Shown here piece by piece: positions 1 through 11,600 of a stretch of 28,538 nt of DNA. Position 1 is the stretch's first letter; each line of letters opens with the position of its first letter. The position numbers and the translations under genes were made by a program. The notes beneath the pieces are model-generated. The model saw only the letters and a list, made by a program, of their open reading frames with translations. It was not told the DNA's origin and made no database searches. The stretch comes from Priapulus caudatus (taxonomy: Eukaryota > Priapulida > Priapulimorpha > Priapulimorphida > Priapulidae), in contig NW_014577139.1 of the NCBI RefSeq assembly GCF_000485595.1, positions 496,788 to 525,325 on the forward strand. The letters run 5' to 3'.

Positions 1-1196
1 CCGAGCAACACGGCGAACCGAAAAATGCCCTAAAGCAACGCTATCTTACAGCCTCGTTCCACCCCTTATATTCGTTATCGTCTAAAGCTCAGCAAGGTCA
101 ACGCTACTCATTAACTATTATTACAATGTGAACAAAAACCTCCGTTATTACAGCAAACAAAACGCGCCTAAGTAACGAACATAAGAATTGGCAGCTTTTC
201 TACAGCTTCTATCCTAACGGTGGTAGTGCGATCCCTCGTGGCTATGCGCAGATGAACTAGCCGATGAGAGCGAGAAAGCCGCGGCTTCCTGCTCTCCTGA
301 AAGGACCGCGCGATACTTCGTTGGGTAAAAGCAGCGATGTTGAGTAACGTGCCGCCACTACGCTGGCGATTGAGCGCTTCGCGCGATATCCGCTGCCAAT
401 CGTTCTAGTACGCCCAAAGGATCCAGTGCCTGAACACAGACGCGACGGCATGGGTATAACATCCCTTGTCAAGGGTGTGTCGGATCCATATCGGTGAAAC
501 AGCCCGACCTATAGCGGAAGGATTACGGAACACAAGAGGGATGTTAGGCTGCTTCGAACCGACAAACTCAGCAGTGGCCGAACACGCATGGGAGAACCAG
601 CACCAGCCTGACTGGGAAGGATACAGTGCCTCGCCAAGAGCGACACTGGTACACACGGAGGTAAAAGAAGCATTAACATTCGTCTCCGCCCTAACAACTT
701 TAACAGAGACAACGGTTAGATATCCCAATTTCTGGATGTCAACGATACGCCGCCATGAATCACACGTTACGATAGCAAACACGCGCAGACCCACAACAGG
801 TGAGATTACAGCCAACGCTAGCAGACGATTTCGACGCGGGAACTTGCAGCGCGCACGCGCCGCGGCACGGCGCAAGAAAACATCATGCGTCAGACCGCCA
901 ATCACAGCAGCGCCTGTCCAGCAGTTGTACCGCTCAATCCAACGGGGGATATATAAAACTCACGCGCACGTCGCGGCATCACCTGACGAAGTGTCCAGTA
1001 CTGCGCGACGACAAAACGTCGTGTTCTTCTATTATCATTTGGACCACCCATTGCGACACATACGGGATATAGTAAGCGAGTTTCATTTCCGCAATGGATA
1101 ATATTTTTAACGATATTACTTATGTTAACAGTTTTACTGCATACGGAACTCCGAATGAGAATTGACATGCATGCGAATCCTTGCGACCTGTTTCAG
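1..1196. other. Intron upstream of NAA15 exon, partial
   Basis: Apart from the retroelement relic at about 395-760 I see no coding exon here. The segment ends with the acceptor tract tttcag at 1191-1196, which opens the first visible NAA15 exon. Earlier NAA15 exons must lie before base 1. The open frame on the plus strand after about 760 continues the relic but has no recognisable motif. Confidence 0.5.
395..760 (+). mobile_element. Penelope-like retroelement relic: C-terminal GIY-YIG endonuclease region
   Basis: Translation gives PKDPVPEHRRD from about 414, GYNIPCQ from 452, then HIGETARPI from about 487, SAVAEHAW and VKEAL. This order matches the linker and GIY-YIG nuclease end of Penelope-like element proteins (PKDPVP, then G-Y-x-I-P-C, Y-I-G-E-T-G-R-P, S-A-V-A-E-H-A-W, K-E-A-L). 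The three stretches lie in three different frames, so at least two frameshifts separate them. The Y of the YIG motif reads as H. The reverse transcriptase is not recognisable upstream, so this is a 5'-truncated, dead copy. It lies in the intron before the first visible NAA15 exon, on the same strand, and is CpG-rich compared with its surroundings. A different GIY-YIG-bearing retroelement is possible but less likely. Confidence 0.7.
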
Positions 1197-3152
1197 AGAA
1201 CCTGAATCCAAGTGAAATCAAGAAGATGAGGAATAAAATGAGGAAGGAGAAGAAGAAGTTGCAGCAGGAGAAGGAGAGGCAGCGAGCGCAGCAGGAGCGC
1301 AAGGAGCAGCACAACAAGGCTCGGCAGCAGAACGACGAGGTTGAGGGCCCCAAGGAGGAGGAGCTACTGCCGGACAAGCTGGCCAGGGTATGGTAGACGG
1401 CAGTATTTTTTCCCATTTTTACTGGCTTCATGAATGTAATTGCAGGAAAAGCTGGTCGGGGTATGACAGAGAGTTGGTCGTTCGTGAGGTGCAGTTCATA
1501 TGTTTGGTCGTTTGTTTCTTTGATCTTACATTCTCTGGTCTTTCAGCCGAGCGACCCTCTGAGTGAAGCCATCCGGTTTCTCAAGCCCCTGCAGATGCTC
1601 TGTCCCAACAGCATAGAGACACATATCTTAGCCTTTGAAATTTTCTATAGGAAAGGTAAGCAAGATCTGTGAGATCTCTGGTTAGTAATTGTTCTCCGTC
1701 TCATTTTGCATTTGCTGATTTTCTATTTTGAATTTGTCGCCTGGTTATCACTATCATTACATGTTTATATGCTGTAGGGTAACATTTAGAAAATGAAAAC
1801 ATTGTTTGTAAGTCGGTGAACAGCGTTTTATGTCGTGTTGTCACAGACAAACTACTACTGATGCTCCAATCGATTAAGCGTGCACGTGGAATCGATCCTA
1901 ACCATCCACAGCTGCACCTGTGCCTCATCAAATTCCTCCGCAAAAGTAAGCAACTTAAAATAACGATCATGATGAAAATATATTTGAAAAAATAGAAAAA
2001 CAGGAAAAAAGTGATTACTTTTTGTCAATACAATGTTTCTATATTATTTTAGAGCTCTGTGCAGTTATAATTGTTCAGTCACGTCTTGTATATATTTATA
2101 TTTATATGTACGTAATTTATTATACAAAACGGCTGTCTACCACGAGAACAGTCTTTGTTCTCTCTCAAACAACTGCAACATGCTTCACCGGTATATTCTC
2201 ATAACAACCTGTATCAGCGACAATAAATGTAAACTGAATTTAACATTACAGTTGTTAACAAGCAAAGCGGGTGTGTTGTTTCTTCTGTAGTGCAAGAACA
2301 GAAGGGGGCGCTACCGGAGACTGTGTCCGCGGCGCTGGAGACGGCAACTAACGGAATGTTCAGCGCCGACTCGCTAACATCGTTAAACGATGCTTACCTA
2401 CAGAGGAATGGCACCTCGCTTCCCCATGCGTTTGCAGGTGACTAGCATGTGTCTACATACGCAGTGAAATTTTATCACTTTAGATACATTCTGCACGAAC
2501 TTTTACACCACAACCATGCTTTTCCATCAGCGTTTCTAAGTACCCAGCACTTGGCCAATTTACTATCCACTTAATGCATATATTCACCAGTTTGCAGATT
2601 GAAAAATATGCATGAGCTCCATTTCATAACACAGCTGAATTCACTTTTAATTTTGTACCTGTGTGAGTGCCTTTTAATATATTATTGATCATCATCTGAT
2701 AAATTAATGCACACGTTTTTGTCAAGCTGCCAGAGTGATGTCGCTACTGGACCCTAAATCACGAGAAGGCGCCCTTTCACTTCTTGTCAACTTCAACGGA
2801 ACCTTGGAGGGGAAAGATTCACATGTATGTATGCACCTGCGCAGTATATGTATATAATTATCACAAGTTTGTAAGATTTCACGTGCGAACGCTGACATCT
2901 TTCCGGGTTCCGTGCGGATCGCGGAGTTGATCGTTTCTATTTTTCTGCCCCCAGGTTTGCGCTGACATCGTCGAGGCGATGAAGAGCAATGAGTTTGGGG
3001 TCTGTCAGGAGAAGGTGACTGAATTTCAAGCCAAGTGCCACAAGTTGTTTCCGAATGCTATTGCGTTTGGCTCGCCCCCAGCTAACTGCAGCAGCAACCA
3101 CTTTAATAGCAGCACAGTGATCAACGATCAGCAGCCAGATTACGAGTCGTGA
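1197..3152 (+). CDS. NAA15: N-alpha-acetyltransferase 15, NatA auxiliary subunit (C-terminal six exons)
   Basis: NAA15 is the TPR-rich scaffold that anchors the catalytic subunit NAA10 to the ribosome in the NatA complex. NatA acetylates nascent N-termini after the initiator Met is removed. Six exons join in one frame: 1197-1387, 1547-1655, 1847-1945, 2291-2437, 2727-2824 and 2955-3152, all with GT-AG introns of about 130-345 bp. Together they encode 279 residues plus TGA, about the last third of a protein usually near 866 residues. Recognisable blocks in order are a Lys/Glu-rich coiled-coil ([19 protein letters not shown]), [13 protein letters not shown], the [14 protein letters not shown] helix, [28 protein letters not shown], and [11 protein letters not shown] near the C-terminus. 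Every exon phase matches its partner, so this segment looks intact. Whether the animal also has a separate NAA16 paralogue cannot be judged. The N-terminal TPR exons are outside the window. Confidence 0.93.
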
Positions 3153-4258
3153 TGATTGCTGACGGGGTCATGCAGGGAGCGCTGCTAACGTATTTGAAGA
3201 AGTGTGTGCATATTTTTCATACTTGGAATCCGGCTCGGTCTGAAAACGAATCGCTTGTGCACAGAGCAGCAGCTGGCACCAATGACAATGACGGCAATTC
3301 CATGCGTTCTCTGTGAGAAAGAGACTTATATAAGTGGCAACGCCCAACAGTGAACCTCGTGGCAGACTTTATCAAAATGTGTAGATGTTTAAGGTGCTGT
3401 GTGTATGTGACGGCGACATGGGGTGTGTGTCGTGGTGCGTCCACAAATACGCAAGCATGCTGGGAAGTTACAAAGTAGTATAACTCGAACACTGCGTTTT
3501 TTAACTGCACCCTGTTGAACAAAATTATTTCCTTGTAGATTCACAGCAGCTTTTAGCATGGTAAACCTGATGAAAATTGGCACGTATGTGCATAGTGTTC
3601 CAGAATATCAGGGCTGGTTAGCTGATGCATTGTTGTGGAAGGTGTGCCGACAAGTGAACAGCGCTGTCAGGAAGACAATAGCGTGATACGTTGTTGTACA
3701 TATGGCGAGTGAGGTAGTGGCGAAGTGATCTTCAGCTAGTCAATGCAATCGGTGAGTATTTCACCTGTAAACCGGATGCGTAGGGGAACGCTAGCCACTG
3801 TCTCCAGCACGTCGTGCTACCGCAGGGTGGTCACGTAGGCTGCGATGCTTTTGTATGTCGCCTTGTAAAAGGTGTAGTGTGCCCCTAATGTCGGCATGCA
3901 AACGTCTTTATGATGGTGTGGTGTTTATTGAATGAGAGCAAGAGTAAAGATGAGCCAACGTGATTAGTGGTGCAAAGTGGCAACTTATTCTTGATAGGCT
4001 TTGATAGAATTCGTTACTACTGCAGCCAGTGGCAGTCCGATCCATGTTGCTCGCACGCATGCGTGGCTGGTTATGTGCGAGTCCATTTCTGGGAGCGCGT
4101 GCGTGTATGTGTGCATGTTAGTGAATGAGAATGGTTTAGGTGGTGTCCCTGAACCCTTCATCGGGTGTGCTGAACTGACACTAGTAAAATAGCTAAGGCA
4201 GCCCCGAGCAGCCTCTACCTTGAGAAAACGTGCGCAATGTTATGCCCATGAGAATAAA
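3153..4258 (+). other. Probable NAA15 3' untranslated region
   Basis: No coding signal follows the NAA15 stop. The first canonical AATAAA is at 4253-4258, with further ones at 4352-4357 and 4535-4540. Any of these could serve as the polyadenylation signal. The short open frames here lack recognisable motifs or splice context. Confidence 0.4.
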
Positions 4259-6960
4259 ATTGAGACGAGGCAGAGTGCGAAATAAGTTATCATTTTCTAT
4301 GAAATATAGAGATTTGTATAGAACTGATCCTCTCGTTATAAGCGACGTTATAATAAACTGTAGCAGTGAAACCATGTCATTATAAATTACATTTTTTCTC
4401 AGTGATATACAGTTGAGCACATTGTTGTTGCTCGACAAAGAACTTTTGATTAAAAAATATCTAATGCAAGTTCTCTGTGAAGTGTGATTAGATGTAGCTG
4501 TTAATATATGTTTAATAACAGCGTTTAATGCCATAATAAATAGCAACTTTTCCTTTGCTAGTGAAACCAATAATTTCGTAACTGTCAAAATTTCGAGTTA
4601 AAAGTGTTGGTGCAGTTGGATTCTGCTGGCATCATGTGTGACACCAGACGAAAAGACAGGATTATGAGCTGTACGACGAAGATCGTAAAACGGGTGTATT
4701 TAAATATGCAAACGAATTTTAAATCAATCGATGTGCAGAAACTTACCCTGGTGCATAGGCATTTCGTGGTAAATGTGCTGATAGTTCATTTTGATTTCAG
4801 TCTTACTCAAATACAAGTCTGTTTGACAGTGATAATGCATTAATGAGCTCCGTGCAGGCACAGATATACCTGTGAATGTTACGAGAATATACGACCCGTA
4901 TAGATCTGCGCCTCACGTCGCTGCTTCCCCCCTCCCCCATGCTGCTGGTGCACTCGTTTTCGGCTTATCAGTCGGAGAGAAATCGACGTCATTTCTGGTC
5001 GCACATTTAATTGGTCGCCTGTGTAAAAGCAGTGCATTAGGATCTTGACATGTTGGCGAAATCTTGCGCATGCGTCTGGATGTGTGCAAGCAATGCGGGT
5101 TATTGCAAAGAATGCCAGCGGTACTCAAGAATAACAGCAGCCAAGTGATAGAGGTCACCACGAAGGGATTTGCAGGAAATGCCCAGCATCAGAAAATATG
5201 AACGTTCGACTGTTCTTAGGCAGATCGTTTGAAGCTATGCATAGACTTAATGGGGGGGGGGACAGGGATTCGCGTCAAAATCCTACCTCGTGTTACATAT
5301 TAATCAACCTGAAATCACTGGTATTAACCCGATGGTGGGAGAGAGTAGTTCACGCCGCATCACAAGTAAACTGTGCATTACCGCTTGTATAGAGCTTTTA
5401 TTTAGCAGTTGTAGTTGTGGAATTTCTTTGGAAGCAAAACTGCTCAAATTTTTATTAATAAATGAGTTTGAATGTGAACCCAGAATGTGCGTCTGCTTGT
5501 GTGTGTGCGTGCGTGCGTGCTACACTACTCCTTTTTGAGAGTGCTGAAAGAATAATGTTCTTCACTGTAAGATAATGGTTGCAGGCGCAGATACAGAGTG
5601 GCGTCCTGCATGTCCGCACCCCCTTTTTGTGACTGCAGTCCCGATTTTTCGGTGATGCAAAAATAGGTCTTGGTCGCAATAGATAAGTAAAAAAAAATCC
5701 AACTGATTGCACCGTATTCTTGGGTGACTTCATGGGTTAACACTCCCCACCCTGTCTGCGCAATTCATAGGCACTAAGTCATGGCCGTGTAAAGGTTGTT
5801 GGCATAGACTTTAAACTACCTCTGCAGTAGAACTAATCGAAATAGAACCTAATATAAAAAGAATCGGTTAATAGCTACGTGCATGATTTCATAAGCTGTC
5901 TGGTCGCATTCAACGGCACTATATGCCTACGGTTAGCACGACGTTGCGACGTGCGATAGCAAAAATACAAAGATGAAACACAAAAGTCGGTCAGTGCAGT
6001 GTGTGTATATATCAACCTGCTCCGGATCGTTCTTCTCGCGCAATTTGAAGAATTAATTGCAAAGATTCGATGACTTAAATGTGATTGCATGTCATTGAAC
6101 TCGACCTTTATATATCGTCGATATTAGTGGTGTGCATGGGCCAGAATTTGTATGCATGTGCGTGTGCCTGCGTTGGTGGGTGGGTGGGTGGTTGGGTGCG
6201 TGCACACTTAATAGGATCCGGAGAGGAGTCCAGGGGGCCAAAAACCCTTTCTGTGATCGCTGGCCTGATTCTTACAGTGCTTGGCAAAAAGTTGTCTGTG
6301 TTTAAATACATCAAAGTAAATTTTGCACGTCATTTCTCTTCAGTGAAATAGAATAAAAGTACTTCAACACCAAAAAAATGTAGTCGAAATCTGTCGGATT
6401 ACAAACACATACCTGAAAATGTTGGAGGAAGGAAATACCCCGATCCTCTCCATGCAAAACCCTACTATAATATACCCTCAATATGCTCAGCATGGAAATG
6501 ACCCCTTCCGATCAGAATTATTGGATATACCTCTGGGCTGAAAATAAGTCGAGTGAAAGCAACAGTTCGAATGAAATTTGAATTTAATATTACAATAACG
6601 ACATTCAAATAACAATTAGACAGTTACCAACCATTATCACATTTTGGTCCCCAGTACAGATTACATGACTTGATTATCACAATAGTGCAAACAATACATA
6701 ACCACAGTTCTGATTAACCTCGTAAATAACCTAAGTATTAGTCTTCAAAGTCCAAGGGACTATATCGAAGGCGGAAATTAAATACGATTATTAAACAATT
6801 ATCTCATAGCTTCAAGAGAAGCATTAACTGAGAAAAATCGACCAGTCTCGGGCAATGTAGATTTTTGAGATTCTTTACATGTCTAGGATGTCCCTTCAGA
6901 CAGTAGTCGACCATACTAACAATAGCAAGTGTCACAAGTGACAGGGATCTACTTACGAGT
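4259..6960. other. Intergenic, no gene recognised
   Basis: The stretch between the convergent NAA15 and malate synthase genes holds only short open frames without motifs. Landmarks are a 9-base G run near 5252-5260, a TG/CG-rich stretch near 5487-5520 and a four-run G tract at 6178-6196. I see no tRNA-like fold or clear transposon coding. Confidence 0.4.
6175..6196 (+). other. G-quadruplex-capable (GGGT)n tract
   Basis: Three GGG runs with one-base T loops (6178-6188) are followed after TGGTT by a fourth GGG at 6194-6196. This satisfies the usual intramolecular G4 pattern. It sits in intergenic DNA with no nearby start codon that I recognise. Confidence 0.5.
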
Positions 6961-7007
6961 CGTGACCTAGATTATCGGGACTATGCTCTAGGTGATTCAC
7001 ACGCGTG

Positions 7008-7215
7008 ATAGGTGGCTAGGTGAAACATGCGGGAGAGAGGTGAAGTTATTGTCTGGAGATAGACGTGTGGAGTTATGGTCTGGGATAGCCGGGTAGAGAA
7101 GTGTCTGATATAGACCTGTGGAGTTACTGTTTGAGATAGACTGGTTAAGTTTGTGTCTGAGAGAGAGACGTGCGGCCAGAGAAGTGGGTGAAGTTTGTGT
7201 TTGAGAGGCACGTGT
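7008..7215 (+). repeat. Degenerate minisatellite, about 25-27-bp unit
   Basis: Units resemble tggagttatggtctggatag with variants such as gaagtttgtgtctgagag. About seven or eight imperfect copies run head to tail. Each copy has a 'gt(c/t)tg(a/g)gata(g)' core. Substitutions and length changes between units suggest an old array. It has no meaningful open frame on the plus strand. Confidence 0.55.
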
Positions 7216-7218
7216 GGC

Positions 7219-7286
7219 TGGGGAAGAGGAAGAAGAAGCCGAAGAAGAAGAGAAGCAGAAAAAGCAGAAGCCGAAGAAAAGAGGGC
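7219..7286 (+). repeat. Purine-rich GAA/AAG simple repeat
   Basis: An almost pure GA/GAA tract directly follows the minisatellite. It translates to a Glu/Lys-rich run at the start of a 166-codon open frame. That composition explains the frame, so I do not call a gene. Confidence 0.6.
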
Positions 7287-7494
7287 CTAATCTACGGTAT
7301 TGCTGTAACGTTAATCAATGTATACTAGTTTTTCTTAATTGTAATTGGTGGTTGTGCGGGTGCCGACGTTTACCTGTTATATGGTCTATTAAACTTTCAA
7401 GTTATAAAACATTTCTGACTGCAGCATATGCGTGCGTCTACTTGCTAGCTCTAGCATCAACTCGTGACAGCAAGTGTTCGACTGGCTACACTAA

Positions 7495-7665
7495 AAAAAC
7501 TAGAACACAAATAATCTGGAAAATAAAACGAATCTGGATGAATCGAGATAATAAACATAGAACCTTGCAATTCCATGCACTAAAAAACTCTATTGCAATC
7601 TATGGTTGTGAATCATGGCCCCTCAGTGCAAACTTGGAGAAACAGGAAAATAAAACAAGTGCCGC
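7495..7665 (+). mobile_element. Non-LTR retrotransposon relic: reverse-transcriptase C-terminal piece
   Basis: The plus-strand frame reads RIWMNRDNKHRTLQFHALKN followed by SIAIYGCESWPLSANLEK. This resembles the tail of LINE reverse transcriptases, where an LR(T)...L..S..LYGCESWTL....EK block follows the palm and thumb. Only about 55 residues are recognisable. No catalytic FADD box is present, so it is a fragment. Part of it (about 7520-7580) recurs at 8538-8592. Confidence 0.55.
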
Positions 7666-7700
7666 AGAGCGACAGCGCTCAACTGACGTGTACTGTAGCC
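7643..7700 (+). repeat. Short dispersed repeat shared in inverse orientation with 19782-19835
   Basis: The tract aataaaacaagtgccgc, then gagcgacagcgctca and an acgtgtactg tail, recurs on the minus strand around 19782-19835 with a few substitutions. Similarity reaches slightly upstream (acttgga). It abuts the LINE relic, so it may belong to the same element or be an independent short repeat. Confidence 0.55.
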
Positions 7701-7908
7701 GGGTATTCTTCTGATAAACTCACTGGCAACCGAATCAAGTGCGACCTCGCGCTCAGAGCATATTATCTAGGATACTACTAATAGAGATCTAAAATCTATG
7801 ATAGCTAGGCTTTGCTATACCGGTAGTACAGTAATAAAGATACAGCTGTGTAACTTTAATGACTTCGCTATATTAACATGTTATCATGGATATGCGTCGA
7901 GCGCGAAC

Positions 7909-7942
7909 GTAGTGGTGGTGGGGGGAGGGTGGGGTGAGGGGG
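7909..7942 (+). other. G-rich, quadruplex-capable tract
   Basis: Runs of G6, G3, G4 and G5 are separated by one to three bases. The tract lies at the edge of the R1 repeat copy that follows. Confidence 0.45.
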
Positions 7943-7944
7943 CT

Positions 7945-8512
7945 CTAATAGCAAAAGCAGTTCAGTCCTTTGTTAACAGTCAACAAATCCATGTTTAACC
8001 CTCCTCTTGAGGGTCAAAAGGTTATCAGACACTTACTCTTCGCACGTCAGCGGAAAGTACATTTCATGGTCCTTTCAATAAAGTGATAAAAATGGTAGGT
8101 CCGTTAGACCATGTCCTCAGAAAATGTCTGATATCTAACCTTTCCCCACTGCCCTTTGACCTGTGACCTCCAATTTCAGGCTGGTGATGGGTTTCCTCCC
8201 CATCACACTATACATCGAATATTAAGAGCGTAGGTCGAGCGGTTGAGATTTGTGCCGCAATTCCGTATTTCCTCCTATACCTTAAGTTAAGGGGGAAATA
8301 TTCCCCCTCCATTGACACATCTTGACCTTTGACCCTTGACCCCCCCCCCAAATTCGACATCCCGAGTCCTTTTTGCGATCCCCCCCCGACGTCCCGAATA
8401 TCAAGACCGTACGTCGAGCGGTAAAGATTTGTGCCCAACTGTTGACGGACGGACGGACGCACGGACGCATGCACGCACGGACGGACATTCATGCGATTCT
8501 ACAAGCTGCATC
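7945..8512 (-). repeat. Dispersed repeat R1, copy a (inverted relative to copies b and c)
   Basis: Read on the minus strand, this matches 18605-19240 and, for its first half, 25015-25320. Shared landmarks in order are the end tcatgcgattctac, a GGAC tetranucleotide microsatellite (8447-8486), acgtacggtc, a C/G run, a triple AGGTCA-type direct repeat (8323-8342), taaggtataggagg, gacattttctgaggacatg and catggatttgttgac (near 7978). No protein is encoded that I recognise. It is probably a non-autonomous mobile element. A second perfect AGGTCA C AGGTCA lies at 8157-8169. Boundaries are approximate. Confidence 0.7.
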
Positions 8513-8537
8513 TGACTTCGTCAGCTGAGCTAAAAAC

Positions 8538-8592
8538 CTAGAAATCTAATCTGAATGAATCTGGAAAATAAACATAGAACCTTGCAACTTCA
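8538..8592 (+). repeat. Partial direct repeat of the LINE relic
   Basis: The tract ends in aataaacatagaaccttgca, matching 7551-7570 of the upstream LINE relic. With that relic it brackets the R1a repeat. It is about 50 bp long, and its frame is no longer open. Confidence 0.55.
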
Positions 8593-8621
8593 TTAGCAGA
8601 TAACCTACTGCAGTGGTAGGT

Positions 8622-11600
8622 TCATAGCTTGCTCACCAGGGGGTGTGGCAAGCTCTTTTGTTTTTGCATCTCGTGAGCCTCACTTAGATAGGTTGTTATG
8701 AATTGCGTGAAGTACCGCTGTGTCACGACCTCCTCAAAGATTGTCGCTGCCGTCACTAGAGGGAGCTGCTGCTGTGGGTTGGCTTGAAAGTCGGAGTTTG
8801 CAAGCGTGTCTGAGATAAATTCTGATATCAGCTTTCGTATGAGGTGACGACTCACCACCTTGTCACTGTTCTCCAAGGTCGTGCAGTGCCTCAACCATTG
8901 CCACACCTGCCGCAAATAGGTATTGCATGAATGGACACATTTATGTGTATAGAAAACGTGCTGGTACACATCTCTATAGAATGGCTAGCTGTCTCAAAGA
9001 GACACTGTTTCCATTTACCTACAGAGGCAGTTTTATGATGAAACAACTACTATAGAACACCTATTTGTCGATAAAGAACACCCAAACTTCGAATTTCCGT
9101 TGAGTGGTTCTGATATAGGATTTTGATTGTAATTATGTTATATGTTATGAAAGGTCTGTTAGCATCATGTTGTCAATTGGATTTTGACATTAAGCAGAGC
9201 TAATATTATGTAATTATTTCTGGTTACATAGCCATAGGTGACCAAAGGACCCTATATTTTAATTGTTGTGATATATTCTACCTGTGAACGGGATATCTCT
9301 GCTGTTGCGGAGTCTTCAACCCTTCCTTTGTAAAAAAAATGGCCTTTACCTAGAAGTAGAACACAAAACTTGCACACATCTCTGATCGATATCGATATCA
9401 AATAAATGACCAATTTGTCATTGTTGTGTGTAATATTAATAACAGCTAGCGCCATCTAAGCATAGCTCTTGGAACTATTAGCCTCGTTCTGATATTAGGA
9501 CTGAATTCCATCATGGCTGTCTGCTGAGTATTTCAATAATAAATCTGATGTTATTTGACTTATGCTTTAACCATAGTCTTTCCTGTACAAGATAACAGTA
9601 AACATTTACATACTCGGTCATTTTCTCAATCTAACGATGCAGATTTGCAGTAATTTCTATGAGAAAGAAATGGTGTTTCACTTCATCACTACTTCACACT
9701 CCAGGTTACGACTACACATACCTCTCAGCCAGGCCTCGATGAACAAGATTCCTACAGAAACATTGTGCTTCAGTCCTTCTAATGTCACCCCACCAGATGG
9801 CATCTCAAGTAGATCTTTCCGTGTGACATTAACATTTTCTCGCTTCACATGTAACTGGTTGTCAGTTGGTGCAAACCTCGCAAATAACTGCAATTAAGAC
9901 AAAATAGACGTACCTGTATTATCATGGTCATGGCCACACCTTCACTGAGGCAGTGCAAAATATTTTCTACACAAGGCATGACAAAGTAATTATAAGTTAC
10001 TACATTATAAGTAATTATAATAACAAGTTAATTATAAAAATATAATAGGTCATGATAACTTTTTATTCTTATACCCAAATGACTTGGTAATTGCTAGCCA
10101 CTGCATGATATACCTTGGAAATTAGAGTACAGATCGAAGTACAGAGAGAAAAACTTTTTAATGACTTGCATTTTAAACTATCAGTATGTTAGTCACCAAT
10201 ATACTTCTATCAAATGTCAGCTGCCACCTGCCACACCCTGCTATTGTTATGCACAAGTACATACCTAATATATATTTATATTAGTAAATGTTGTGAAATA
10301 TTTATGTAACCTCCACATATCATATTTATATTGATGCTTTGTGGAGGTTACATAAATATTTCACAACATTTACTTAACAGCTCTAATAGCAGTTTTATAT
10401 CATGATTGGTATCAACAGGGTATATTTGGTATGGACTACCATAATTCCCACTGATATATATATATATATATATATAATTTTTATGTGGAATGCACAAGGT
10501 GTCATATACCTGCTGCATAGGGTGGATCAGCCCAAGGTCAAACACCATGAAGCCATCTACACCAGCCTCTATCTCTTGCAGCTTTTCCCTCGCAACCCTC
10601 TCCAGCACTGCATGGTATCTGTGAAAATAGGTGTTGATCAGACTCTTAATGTACAATACACCTTCCGCCGAAAGTAGAAAAAAGGTATATTGAGTAAGTT
10701 GGTGAATTACCCATTCGTATTTTCTTCAGTTTTTGGTAGCAGGAGGGCAGACATTCCTCCAGTAGCCAGTGTCCCCCTCTGGTGACAAGTTTGGATAACA
10801 AGGTCCATGTATGACTTTAGAAAATGCCTCTGCATATTTACGTACTTGCTGCGATCAGGCAGGATGAACTCCCGTCTCCCACCTATTAACAGAAATGTAT
10901 TACAACTCTCGAGTTTTAATCAAAAAACTTGCTCAATGATAAGTAGTACAGTTTTACAAGTATCGAACAGCGAAAATGTATTGCACAGCAACTAGCTACG
11001 ATAACCCTCTGGCAGGCAGGTATTCTGGATAGTTTACTGCGTAGCCCACGGTTACGTGGATGATAACGCAGGGCTATAGCTACATGGGGTGTGACCTAGC
11101 TTGGGTAAAGCCAGGTAGTTAGCCTTTAGCCGAATGGCACTGAGGGTGGTCACAGCCAGTTTTTTTGCGCCCTCAGTGGTTCTTTTACGTCCCCATTGGC
11201 CTTAGTATTACTGGAGACGGGACCGCCATTTTACGTGGTCATCCGAGCCACGGGAGATTTACAGTCTACAATGTTGAGAGCCAGGTTTTTACACCTTGAG
11301 AAAATTCACTGCCCCGGCCGGGGTTTGAACTCACAGCCTTCAGTGGACAGTGTGGACAGTATTTATACAGCAACATGCTTGTCTGTGAAAACCAGGACAA
11401 TCGTGACAATCCTGCATCTTTGGTTGAAACGTACAGTAACCCGAGTGTATGTTTGCTTGCCTGACTGCAGAACCATCTAGTCAAGATATACACACCGAAC
11501 TTGTTGATGAATGACGCAGAGTAGTCCCAGATGCCACAGTTGAGGCCAGCGGAATGTTCGCGCAGCTCATACAGAATCTCATGCATCTCAAACGCAGCCA

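Noticed and set aside
466-1101. 211-codon plus-strand open frame as a host gene
   Set aside because: Its recognisable first part is the retroelement GIY-YIG region and the rest has no motif. It lies in the intron before an NAA15 exon.
7214-7714. 166-codon open frame starting with a Glu/Lys run
   Set aside because: The start is a GAA simple repeat and the end is a LINE reverse-transcriptase relic. There is no evidence that they form one protein.
11127-11332. A-box and B-box-like motifs suggesting a tRNA gene or tRNA-derived SINE
   Set aside because: The spacing of about 185 bp is too great, no cloverleaf can be drawn, and no second copy is visible. Kept only as a weak dispersed-repeat call.
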